Part shown: in pieces, positions 25,664-33,857 of the stretch
How positions within the stretch are numbered: the first letter of the stretch is position 1
Layout: every line of letters starts with the position of its first letter
Assembly (NCBI GenBank): GCA_963663615.1
Contig: OY760517.1
Span: 1,612,001 to 1,676,000 of the forward strand
Length of the DNA: 64,000 bases
Direction of reading: 5' to 3'
Source: G963663615 sp963663615
GTDB lineage: Bacteria > Bacteroidota > Ignavibacteria > Ignavibacteriales > Melioribacteraceae
Made by a program: the position numbers and the translations under genes
Notes under the pieces: generated by a model
What the model was told of the DNA's origin: nothing
Database searches by the model: none
What the model saw: only the letters and a program-made list of their open reading frames with translations

Positions 25664-27897
25664 TGATTTTTAAAAAATGCTTTTCAGGAATACAACTATA
25701 TCTTTTACTCGGAATTTTCCTGGGGAGCATTTTATTTTTAAATACCCCTCTTAATGCCCAACAAGATAATTATAATTATGTTAGTCAGGGAGTTTATGAG
25801 TCAATCCTTGATCTTTTAACAGAAGTTAAAGCAAACCCAAATAATTATAATGCCAGAATTTTATTGGCACATGAGTACAAGCTAAGAAAAGATGACGAAA
25901 CAGCATTATTACTTCTTGCTCCTCTGGATGAGTCCGAAATATTGAATAGTAAACATAAGGCAATTTATGACAGAATTATATCTGAGTACAAAGATTCATT
26001 AAGAAGAGATATTCAAAGGTACTCACTTCTAATTGAATCAATGCCAATTAATAATATTTCAGTGAGTATAATTACAAATAATGAGCTTAAACTTAACGAG
26101 TTTTCAAAGAGCAAAGAGCTACTATTAAGGTATCTGGATGTAAACCCCAATGATGATAAAATGCGTAGCTTGCTGGTTAAAACATCATTCTTGGGCAAAG
26201 ATTATACTACTGCATTCGAAAACTCAAAGTATCTTTATAAAAAGTATCCGCAGGATAAAGAGTATGAAAAGCGTTATTATGTGGCTGCCAGCTTGCTTAA
26301 AAAAGAGGATGTTGATTACGAGGAATACTTTTATGAAACGGGTGATACCGATGGTCTTTATTTTCTGGCTGTGAACGAGTTTGGTAAAAATGACAAGGAT
26401 GATGCGGTTGATTACCTTGAGGAAGCTTCTGCCTTGAACTATACTAAACCTGATTTTAGTTATATAATGTTTAATGCTAACAAGGGTGAGGTGAGTGAAT
26501 CTGTGCATATATATGTTGATGATTTGCTTGACTCGGCGAATACTGCCAGGGATTCGGGTAACTGTGCTCTTGCAGCTGAGTATCTTGTTGAATATACAAA
26601 TTTTACCGGAAGGTCTAATAAGTATTTGCTAATGATTGCCGATGATTATTATTGTGCAAAGAATTATAAAGATGCCGAAGAATTTTATTCCTTATATCTT
26701 GAGCATATTGAAACAAGGGAAGTTCGAAAGAAACGTGCTAATTGTTTTGTTAAGCAGAAAGATTATTTTGCTGCTCTTGACGAGTATATTGAGTTGAGTA
26801 GTAAATATCCAAAGGATAGTGAAATAAAACTTGAGTTAGCACGATTGTATTTTGTAACAGGTCTATATCCAAAAGCCAGAGAGGTATATGCTGAATTGAT
26901 TAAAGCTGACCCGGAAGATTTTCAGGTTTATGATGAGGCACAAAAAATACCTAAATTAAGACAGCGTGTTAACAGGTTATTTCCTCATTACCTTGGATAC
27001 AAGGATGATTTTGTAAAGAAATTTGTGTTGCAGCCTGTCTTTAAATATTATGCTGATGAAGACCAGTTTGTTAAAGTTAATTCGGGCGGTTGGTTAAACT
27101 ATACGTTATTTAGCTATCTTGACTTGGGGTTACAATTTCATCGGAACTCAATTGAAAATTCATCAGGTGGATTGAACTACTCAAATATTTTCGGTTCCAT
27201 AAAAGTATTGCCTTATAAAACAATTGTTGCCGAAGCTGTATTTGGTAATTCGTTATTTGAAAACAATATTGGTATGGCATATTTTAACGGTAGTTTTTCC
27301 TTTAGCACACCAATGGCAGATATTTCTCTGTTTTATATTGAATCGGATGCAGTAAACTTGCTAAATGATGTACAACTTGTTAACGTAAGGTTGAAAGCTT
27401 TAAAGTATGGGGGTAAAATATCCGGTGTAGTTAAGGAAAAAGTAGAATTGTACGCCGAATATTTTATTTTTGAAACAGATAAGTATATTCCTGAAAATTC
27501 GGATATTCTTCGTGTGGCATCAAATATAGGTAATGAATTGCTCCTTGCCGGAAAATTCAGGTTTAAGGAAGGGTATAAAGTTGGATACAAATTTATATTT
27601 CAGGATTACAAATATAGATTGCCATACTATTACTCGCCTGAGCTGGCAACCGAACATATCATTACCGGTGAATTGCCTCCACTTGAATTTGAACCTGTTT
27701 ATGCAACCATTTACGGTGGTTTTGGGGTTTATAAGGATACAAGGTTTTTAACTAAAGAGTTAGGAATAAAGTTCGATGGTAAGATAGCTCCCAATCTGTT
27801 TATAAAAGGAGATGCGTCTATATCATGGAATTATCGTTATGAAAAAGTTTATAACAGCAAACAGGTAAGTGTTCACTTAAATTATCATTTTAATTGA
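25663..27897 (+). CDS. TPR plus outer-membrane beta-barrel protein, PgaA/BcsC-like layout
   Basis: The 744-residue protein has a signal peptide (about 1-32, ending near NAQQ). TPR-like helical repeats follow to roughly residue 430 (for example AALDEYIELSSKYPKDSEIKLELARLY in the last ones). The C-terminal part of about 300 residues is rich in Tyr, Gly and alternating hydrophobics and ends SVHLNYHFN, as expected for an outer-membrane barrel. This is the layout of exopolysaccharide export porins such as PgaA and BcsC. It starts within the stop of the KaiC-like gene and precedes the GT2 synthase by 172 nt, matching a secretion role. Confidence 0.72.
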   Translation: MIFKKCFSGIQLYLLLGIFLGSILFLNTPLNAQQDNYNYVSQGVYESILDLLTEVKANPNNYNARILLAHEYKLRKDDETALLLLAPLDESEILNSKHKAIYDRIISEYKDSLRRDIQRYSLLIESMPINNISVSIITNNELKLNEFSKSKELLLRYLDVNPNDDKMRSLLVKTSFLGKDYTTAFENSKYLYKKYPQDKEYEKRYYVAASLLKKEDVDYEEYFYETGDTDGLYFLAVNEFGKNDKDDAVDYLEEASALNYTKPDFSYIMFNANKGEVSESVHIYVDDLLDSANTARDSGNCALAAEYLVEYTNFTGRSNKYLLMIADDYYCAKNYKDAEEFYSLYLEHIETREVRKKRANCFVKQKDYFAALDEYIELSSKYPKDSEIKLELARLYFVTGLYPKAREVYAELIKADPEDFQVYDEAQKIPKLRQRVNRLFPHYLGYKDDFVKKFVLQPVFKYYADEDQFVKVNSGGWLNYTLFSYLDLGLQFHRNSIENSSGGLNYSNIFGSIKVLPYKTIVAEAVFGNSLFENNIGMAYFNGSFSFSTPMADISLFYIESDAVNLLNDVQLVNVRLKALKYGGKISGVVKEKVELYAEYFIFETDKYIPENSDILRVASNIGNELLLAGKFRFKEGYKVGYKFIFQDYKYRLPYYYSPELATEHIITGELPPLEFEPVYATIYGGFGVYKDTRFLTKELGIKFDGKIAPNLFIKGDASISWNYRYEKVYNSKQVSVHLNYHFN

Positions 27898-27916
27898 TTG
27901 GTTTGACCCTGCTTTT

Positions 27917-27958
27917 GCTATTTCGAGTTAATATTTTACTTATTATCTTTTAAATAGC
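27917..27958. repeat. Short inverted repeat between TPR-barrel and GT2 genes
   Basis: GCTATTT (27917-27923) and AAATAGC (27952-27958) form a 7-bp inverted repeat with a 28-nt loop in the 172-bp spacer. It may be a weak terminator or an operator; there is no T run directly after it. Nothing else recognisable lies in the spacer. Confidence 0.25.
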
Positions 27959-28069
27959 GAAAATGTGACAAAATATTTAAACTAAATGTTATATTATTGA
28001 CTTGAATTATTTGCTTTTTTTTAACATTTATACTTATAAGAGAAAAATTATTTATACAGTGTATAAAAT

Positions 28070-29476
28070 ATGGCAGAAGAAAAGAAAGACATAAGAACTC
28101 GCAAGATAGATATAGATAACAGGGAAGACCTTCCGGAAGAGCGAAATATTGAGGAAGAAAAAGTTCGTACTATGATAATATCGGGTGTTATATCCGTTGT
28201 TATGCTTATTGTTATTTTTCTTACATTGCCATATACTGTTCTTTCCTTTGATGGATTGGTAGTTTATGCTACTGTGCTCGCACTTATTCTATTCTTGTTT
28301 TCACTACTTTTCAGATATGCTTCAATTCTGGTGTTGGCTTATCTTTATATTACAAAATACTCGGTCGAGGAATATGGAGATTATTTCCCGTTTATCTCGA
28401 TAATGATGCCTGCTTATAATGAAGGGGTTACATTAAGGGATTCGGTAGAAAGTCTTATCAATCTTGATTATCCAAACTACGAGATAATTATTATTAACGA
28501 TGGCTCGAAGGATGAAACAGCTGAGGTAGGTAAGTCACTTGTAGGAATGCAGCAAGGCAAGTATAATAAAATCAAGGTATCACTGATAAACCGTCCAAAT
28601 GGTGGTAAGGCAAAAGCACTTAATGCCGGTATTAGACTTTCAAAAGCAGATTTTGTGCTTTGTGTAGATGGTGATGCAATGCTTTCCGAAGAATCACTTA
28701 GAGTAGGTACAAGACATTTTACTGATCCGGCAGTTGGTGCGGTAGCAGGAAATGTTAAGGTGCTTAATCGCGGACAGATAATGACAGATCTTCAGGCACT
28801 GGAATATATTGAAGGATTGAATTTAGCCCGAAGTGCACAGGGCATTTTAAGAATGGTAAATATAATTCCTGGTCCAATCGGATTTTTTCGTAAAAAGGCT
28901 ATTCAGGATGGCGGTTTCTATTCAAGTGATACTTTCGCCGAAGATGCTGATATGACCCTTAAAATATTATCCAAGGGTTGGAAAATTAACTACGAACCTG
29001 CGGCAATTAGTTATACCGAAGCCCCGCTTAAACTTATGCAGCTACTTAAGCAACGTTATAGATGGACGCGTGGAATTCTTCAAGCGATAAGAAAGCATAA
29101 ACACCATTTATACAATCCTACTTTGAATTTTAATAACTCGCTTATTCTATGGTCGATGGTATTTGAATCATTGGCATGGCCAGCAATGAATATTTTGGGT
29201 AACTTGTTTTTTATCATAGTTGGGTTACTTAACGGTATGACGAGTATAATTGTATTTTGGTGGTTTAGTATAACCGTACTGGACTTACTAGCGGCAATAT
29301 ACTGTATTGCCGTAGAAAAGGAAGAACTGCGACTTATTCCCTATGCACTGGTTTACAGATTGTTTTTTGTATTGGTAATTGATGTTACAAAAGCGATGGC
29401 AACTATTGAAGAGTTTATAGGATTGGAAATGAACTGGGGTAAGTTACAGCGAACCGGATTAACACAGAAAAAATAA
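28070..29476 (+). CDS. Processive family 2 glycosyltransferase (polysaccharide synthase)
   Basis: The 468-residue membrane protein has a charged N-terminus, two TM helices (about 35-85), a cytoplasmic GT-A domain and C-terminal TM helices. The full processive motif set is visible: INDGS (142-146), DGD (200-202), ED (291-292) and QxxRW (Q328 to W332). This pattern is that of PgaC, BcsA and hyaluronan synthases, which polymerise and translocate a beta-linked glycan. No PilZ domain is present, so control by c-di-GMP through this subunit is not indicated. It forms the core of the locus with the small membrane protein 15 nt downstream. Confidence 0.88.
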   Translation: MAEEKKDIRTRKIDIDNREDLPEERNIEEEKVRTMIISGVISVVMLIVIFLTLPYTVLSFDGLVVYATVLALILFLFSLLFRYASILVLAYLYITKYSVEEYGDYFPFISIMMPAYNEGVTLRDSVESLINLDYPNYEIIIINDGSKDETAEVGKSLVGMQQGKYNKIKVSLINRPNGGKAKALNAGIRLSKADFVLCVDGDAMLSEESLRVGTRHFTDPAVGAVAGNVKVLNRGQIMTDLQALEYIEGLNLARSAQGILRMVNIIPGPIGFFRKKAIQDGGFYSSDTFAEDADMTLKILSKGWKINYEPAAISYTEAPLKLMQLLKQRYRWTRGILQAIRKHKHHLYNPTLNFNNSLILWSMVFESLAWPAMNILGNLFFIIVGLLNGMTSIIVFWWFSITVLDLLAAIYCIAVEKEELRLIPYALVYRLFFVLVIDVTKAMATIEEFIGLEMNWGKLQRTGLTQKK

Positions 29477-29491
29477 ACTAACGGAGATAAA

Positions 29492-29974
29492 ATGGAATTA
29501 ATACCCATTCTGTCGTTGATTATTCTTGTTTCCACAATATCAACATTTATTTTGGCAGTTGGTGCATACGTACTTTACAAGGTAAGAGAAGCAAGGGGCA
29601 GAGCCCAGAAAGCAAAGCCACCCGAAACTATACCGGCTGATCTTGTAGAGCCTACTCCGGCATTAACCGAACCCAGGATATCGAAGACTAAAGAAAAGAC
29701 TTTGTTTACTGAAGAAAGAGCTGCAACTATGGCTACATCCGATGGAAGACCAACTCTTTTTGGCGGTACCAGGGATAGGGAAACAAGTGCTACCAGAGCT
29801 ACATTTTTTACTCAACCGGCTACTTCTTATACAGAAGAAAGACCTGTTAGAAGAAATGAAACAGCTGAATCGGAAAGGTTTACTGGTAGAAGGAAATTTC
29901 AGAGATATACTAGTGAAATTGAAGAGAAAAAAGAAGAACGGAAGAATAAAGAGGACAATCTTCAATGGCGATAA
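29492..29974 (+). CDS. Small single-pass membrane protein in polysaccharide locus
   Basis: I do not recognise a family. The 160-residue product has one N-terminal TM helix (about 4-28) and then a hydrophilic tail rich in Arg, Glu, Thr and Pro that looks disordered. Placement directly between the GT2 synthase and the deacetylase-like protein, with a 10-nt overlap into the latter, suggests a synthase accessory subunit. PgaD holds a similar position in Pga loci, but I see no sequence similarity to it. AACGGAG precedes the ATG. Confidence 0.6.
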   Translation: MELIPILSLIILVSTISTFILAVGAYVLYKVREARGRAQKAKPPETIPADLVEPTPALTEPRISKTKEKTLFTEERAATMATSDGRPTLFGGTRDRETSATRATFFTQPATSYTEERPVRRNETAESERFTGRRKFQRYTSEIEEKKEERKNKEDNLQWR

Positions 29975-31863
29975 AATTTAAAGGAGTTGCAGTTAACTGG
30001 GCAATAGTGCTCTTTAGCGGTCTTGTTCTTGTTGTTGCCGCATTGCTAATTTTCCTTTTGGTTTTAAAGGCTATTTACGGAAATTTTGACCTTAAAGACA
30101 TTCTTCCTACCCCCGAGAACTTGTCCTATATTTTTGTGGAAAAGGAAGGTTCGGTGGGTGTACTCTATTCAAACTATACCGAAGCAATTTTACCTGAAGG
30201 TAGTACCTGGGTTAATGATAATGTTTCAACTTGGGAAACATTCCTTTCAGGGAATAAAATATATTATGATATTATAACTGACCAGACTATTGAGTTTGGT
30301 GAGCACAATAAATACGATTTGATTATTTTGCCCGGCTCAAAAGCACTTTCTGACAGGGAAATAATTGAGTTAAAAGGTTATGTAGAAAGAGGCGGTTCAA
30401 TTTTTGCTACTGGCGGAACAGCCTCATGGTCTAATGAAGGTAAGTGGAGAGGCTGGAAGTTTTTTACAGAAGTTTTCGGACTAAGTTTTACTAAAAATAT
30501 TGAGCCTACTGAAGTTTATAAAGTACATACTTTACGTGGTAATATTCCAATTACGGCTAATATACCTACCGGTTATACATTAAAAATTGCTACCTGGGAC
30601 AGACCAATATATGCTGAAATACTTGAACCTAGGGCCAATCAGGTAAGTTTCTGGTATGATTTCCGCCGTGAAGGCAAACTTGTTCGTGAAGAAATTAACA
30701 AGAGTGCTGGTATTGCGTACGGAAATTACGGTGAAGGCAGATTTGTTTGGTATGGTTTTGAAATTAACTCCGTTATTGGTGATTCACAGCAGGATTATGT
30801 TTACTTCGAAAAGTTATTCAAGAATTGTATTAACTGGTTAATATACAGACCAATTGCGTTTATCAGGGACTGGCCTCATCCTTATGAAGCGGCGGCAATA
30901 TTTACCCCTACTTTGGATGAAAATTTAAGTAATACTCAAAATTTGATGGAATTGCTAAAATCAACACAGTTTCCTTCTACGTTTTTTCTTAATGCAAATG
31001 TTGCAAATACTAGTCCGGGTACAATACGTTCCCTTTCACGATATGGTGATTTTGGACTTATCGTTGATGTTGGTTATTTGGAATCTGCAAAAGATACTGT
31101 TAACAAACTCTTATTGCCTGAGGATCAACTCAAGATAATAGGGGAATCCAAAACTGCTATTGAGGAAATAACTGGTGAACCAATTGCTGGTATTATGCCT
31201 GCCTATGGCTTTTATGATGAGAGTACGCTTCAGGCAATGTCGGCTCTTGAGATAGATTATATTCTAACTGATTCACTTTCTGATCGTTCGGTACCCGCAG
31301 TTGAAATCCGTAACGACAAAGCTTTGATGCATATTACCAAAACTGCTCGTGATGATTATGAGATTATTGGGAATTACGGATTAAAAAACCCTAATTATCA
31401 GGCTTATACATATAAAGAAGATATTGACAGAATTAAATTTGAAGGCGGTCTTTACGTATTCAAAGTTCATACATCATCACAATTACAGGCACCTTATATT
31501 AGGGCAATAAATGATGTATTACGCTATGTGAGAGAAGAAAGTTTATGGTTAACCTCCATTAACGATTTGAAAAAATGGTGGCTTAAAAAAGGCAGAGTTG
31601 AGCTTGAATACCGTACAAGTAGTAAAGTTAGGATGGAAGTTGAGGTAACAAATCTTGCTGAAGAACCTATCGATAACTTTGTAGTTGAGATTGACCTGAA
31701 TAAAAAAGTTCAGAATGTAGATGTTTCTTCGGACCTTGTTAATACTATAATTCCGCTTTATGAATTCAGACCGGAAATAAACACGATGTACTTGTTTATT
31801 GAGAATTTGGATTCTGGCGAATCAAGGTCGTTCCTTCTGGATTATGAAAATATTGGTGAATAA
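29965..31863 (+). CDS. Membrane-anchored amidotransferase-like / degenerate deacetylase-like protein
   Basis: The 632-residue protein has a TM anchor (about 14-36). An alpha/beta domain follows (about 45-290; YDLIILPGSKALSDREI and GGSIFATGGT) that recalls class I amidotransferase-like folds without a catalytic Cys. Next is a NodB-like polysaccharide deacetylase-type barrel (about 300-530; AAIFTPTLDE, FPSTFFLNA, GIMPAYGFYDE). A beta-rich tail ends the protein. The deacetylase metal triad (Asp-Asp and HxxxH) is not seen where expected; DFGLIVDVGY stands in place of the His motif. By position it corresponds to PgaB or PelA of known systems, but it probably binds rather than deacetylates the polymer. 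Confidence 0.68.
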   Translation: MAIKFKGVAVNWAIVLFSGLVLVVAALLIFLLVLKAIYGNFDLKDILPTPENLSYIFVEKEGSVGVLYSNYTEAILPEGSTWVNDNVSTWETFLSGNKIYYDIITDQTIEFGEHNKYDLIILPGSKALSDREIIELKGYVERGGSIFATGGTASWSNEGKWRGWKFFTEVFGLSFTKNIEPTEVYKVHTLRGNIPITANIPTGYTLKIATWDRPIYAEILEPRANQVSFWYDFRREGKLVREEINKSAGIAYGNYGEGRFVWYGFEINSVIGDSQQDYVYFEKLFKNCINWLIYRPIAFIRDWPHPYEAAAIFTPTLDENLSNTQNLMELLKSTQFPSTFFLNANVANTSPGTIRSLSRYGDFGLIVDVGYLESAKDTVNKLLLPEDQLKIIGESKTAIEEITGEPIAGIMPAYGFYDESTLQAMSALEIDYILTDSLSDRSVPAVEIRNDKALMHITKTARDDYEIIGNYGLKNPNYQAYTYKEDIDRIKFEGGLYVFKVHTSSQLQAPYIRAINDVLRYVREESLWLTSINDLKKWWLKKGRVELEYRTSSKVRMEVEVTNLAEEPIDNFVVEIDLNKKVQNVDVSSDLVNTIIPLYEFRPEINTMYLFIENLDSGESRSFLLDYENIGE

Positions 31864-31872
31864 ACCGATTAA

Positions 31873-33726
31873 ATGAATATAGAAATGAAAAATATTAGAA
31901 AAATATTGAAGTTTGCTACACTTAACTTAATTACCTTGTTGGTGCTTTGGGGATGTGTTGAATCAATTAATGATGGTACAACTGGTAGTGATTTAACTCC
32001 AACTATTACTATTAGCGATCCTACATCTGGAGACACTGTAAAAGCCGGAATTGTTGATATTACATACGATGCAATCGATAAGGCTGGTGGTGCCGGTATC
32101 GATTACTTTGAAGTAAGATATGGTTATCCCTTTGATTATTATGTTACTTTCGACCAAGATGAAGAAGCATCGGACCTTGTTGATTTATACCTTGAGCTGG
32201 ATACCTCTTTGGTTGGCACATCTTTTAGTTATTGGGTAAATGTTATTAACATGGATGGCGAAATGGCTTCCAGCTCGGTTCAGGAAAATGTTTACGTTAT
32301 TGAGAATACCGATCCGCCTGATGCCCCTAAAGGATTAAAGATTGTAACTATTAACGAAAACTCGTTAACCCTTAAGTGGAATGACGTTTTACGTGAATCG
32401 GGATACAGACTTTATCGTAAGGATGGTATAAGCGGAATTTACAGATTGTGGAAATCTTATGAAGCTAATACTGTAATTGTCGAGGAAACCAATCTTTCGG
32501 AATATGTTGAATATTTTTACAAGCTAACAGCCTTTAACCAGTATGGTGAATCTGAATACAGTGCTGAAGTATCTTCAAAAGGTTCTACAAGTTCTACAGC
32601 TCCCAGTGAGCTACAGGCACAATCACTTGGTGCAACAAAGGCATTGCTAACATGGACAAACAATACAACTAGTAGCGGACTTATTGAAATTGAAAGAAAG
32701 ATTACTGCCGCTACAGCATGGGATACAGTTGCCCTCATTTCCAATTCGTATAGTGAATATACTGATCAGGGTCTTATAGGAAGTACTAGTTATACCTACA
32801 GAATATCGGTTTATGTAAGTTCGGTAAAGAGTGATTATTCAAATGAAGCTGTTGTAGTAACCGCTCAGGAGGATGCATTCGCTCCGGCTAATCTTAAGGC
32901 TTCTTTTAATTATAATACCAAAAACGTAGTTGTTTCCTGGGATAATAATAATGCAACCGGTGAAATATCTCATACATTTATTGAGAGAAAAGAGCTTAAT
33001 GCTTCCGAGTTTGAGGCTATAGGATCAGTAGATTATTCATCCAACCAATATGTTGATTCATCTTTGGTTTATGATAAAAGTTATGAATATAGAGCAAGAT
33101 TCTATCATATAGAAGAGTTTTATACACCTTATTCAAATACTGATTCTGCTTACGTACCAATATTACCACCAACTCTTTCTATTACTGAATTTGAGTTTGG
33201 CAAGCAGTATTTTTTGCAGTGGGATTATGATGCCCAGAATGAAACAGGATTTGAATTACAGAGAAGATCATCTAATGGAGAGTTTTCTACTCTTTCGATC
33301 TTCGATATAGATACAAAAGCTTACATTGATAATATTCCCGATTCAACAAAAATATACCTTTACAGGGTAAGAGCTTTTCAGGGTACGGATTCATTAACTT
33401 TTTCCAATACTGTAAGCACTGCCGGTGGTACAGGCGATATATTGCGTCCAACTAACTTAACCGCTTCTGTACCGGAGGATGCTCTACAAGTTGAACTTTC
33501 CTGGAGTGATAACAGTGATAATGAGTTAGCATTTGAACTTGAAAGACGTAGAGAATCTACTTCAACATGGACAACATTGAAGGTATTACCTTACGATAGA
33601 ACATCCTATATTGATACTGATGGTATTTTTAGCGGTGAAACATGGGAATACAGAGTAAGGGCAGTTAATGGCTCAGGATATTCAGGATATTCCGATATAG
33701 CAACTATTTATATACCATATCAATAA
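31873..33726 (+). CDS. Surface lipoprotein with multiple fibronectin type III domains
   Basis: The 617-residue product has a lipoprotein signal ending in LWGC (Cys28), a first Ig-like domain (about 40-140), then about five FN3 modules recognisable by SLTLKW, KALLTWTN, VVVSWDN, YFLQWDY and VELSWSD strands with YxYRVRA closing strands. It is likely anchored in the outer membrane or periplasm and may bind the secreted polymer or surfaces. It follows the deacetylase-like gene by 9 nt. An alternative start is ATG 31885. Confidence 0.75.
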   Translation: MNIEMKNIRKILKFATLNLITLLVLWGCVESINDGTTGSDLTPTITISDPTSGDTVKAGIVDITYDAIDKAGGAGIDYFEVRYGYPFDYYVTFDQDEEASDLVDLYLELDTSLVGTSFSYWVNVINMDGEMASSSVQENVYVIENTDPPDAPKGLKIVTINENSLTLKWNDVLRESGYRLYRKDGISGIYRLWKSYEANTVIVEETNLSEYVEYFYKLTAFNQYGESEYSAEVSSKGSTSSTAPSELQAQSLGATKALLTWTNNTTSSGLIEIERKITAATAWDTVALISNSYSEYTDQGLIGSTSYTYRISVYVSSVKSDYSNEAVVVTAQEDAFAPANLKASFNYNTKNVVVSWDNNNATGEISHTFIERKELNASEFEAIGSVDYSSNQYVDSSLVYDKSYEYRARFYHIEEFYTPYSNTDSAYVPILPPTLSITEFEFGKQYFLQWDYDAQNETGFELQRRSSNGEFSTLSIFDIDTKAYIDNIPDSTKIYLYRVRAFQGTDSLTFSNTVSTAGGTGDILRPTNLTASVPEDALQVELSWSDNSDNELAFELERRRESTSTWTTLKVLPYDRTSYIDTDGIFSGETWEYRVRAVNGSGYSGYSDIATIYIPYQ

Positions 33727-33857
33727 AATGTAAAGAATTAATTACAATTATTTATATATTGCGTTTTAAGCTATTTTGAATTTTGTAAGTGAGATAAGCT
33801 GTTTCATATTAGTAAGTTGCAAAAGAAAACGAATTTGAAAAAAATAAAAGTTTGAGA

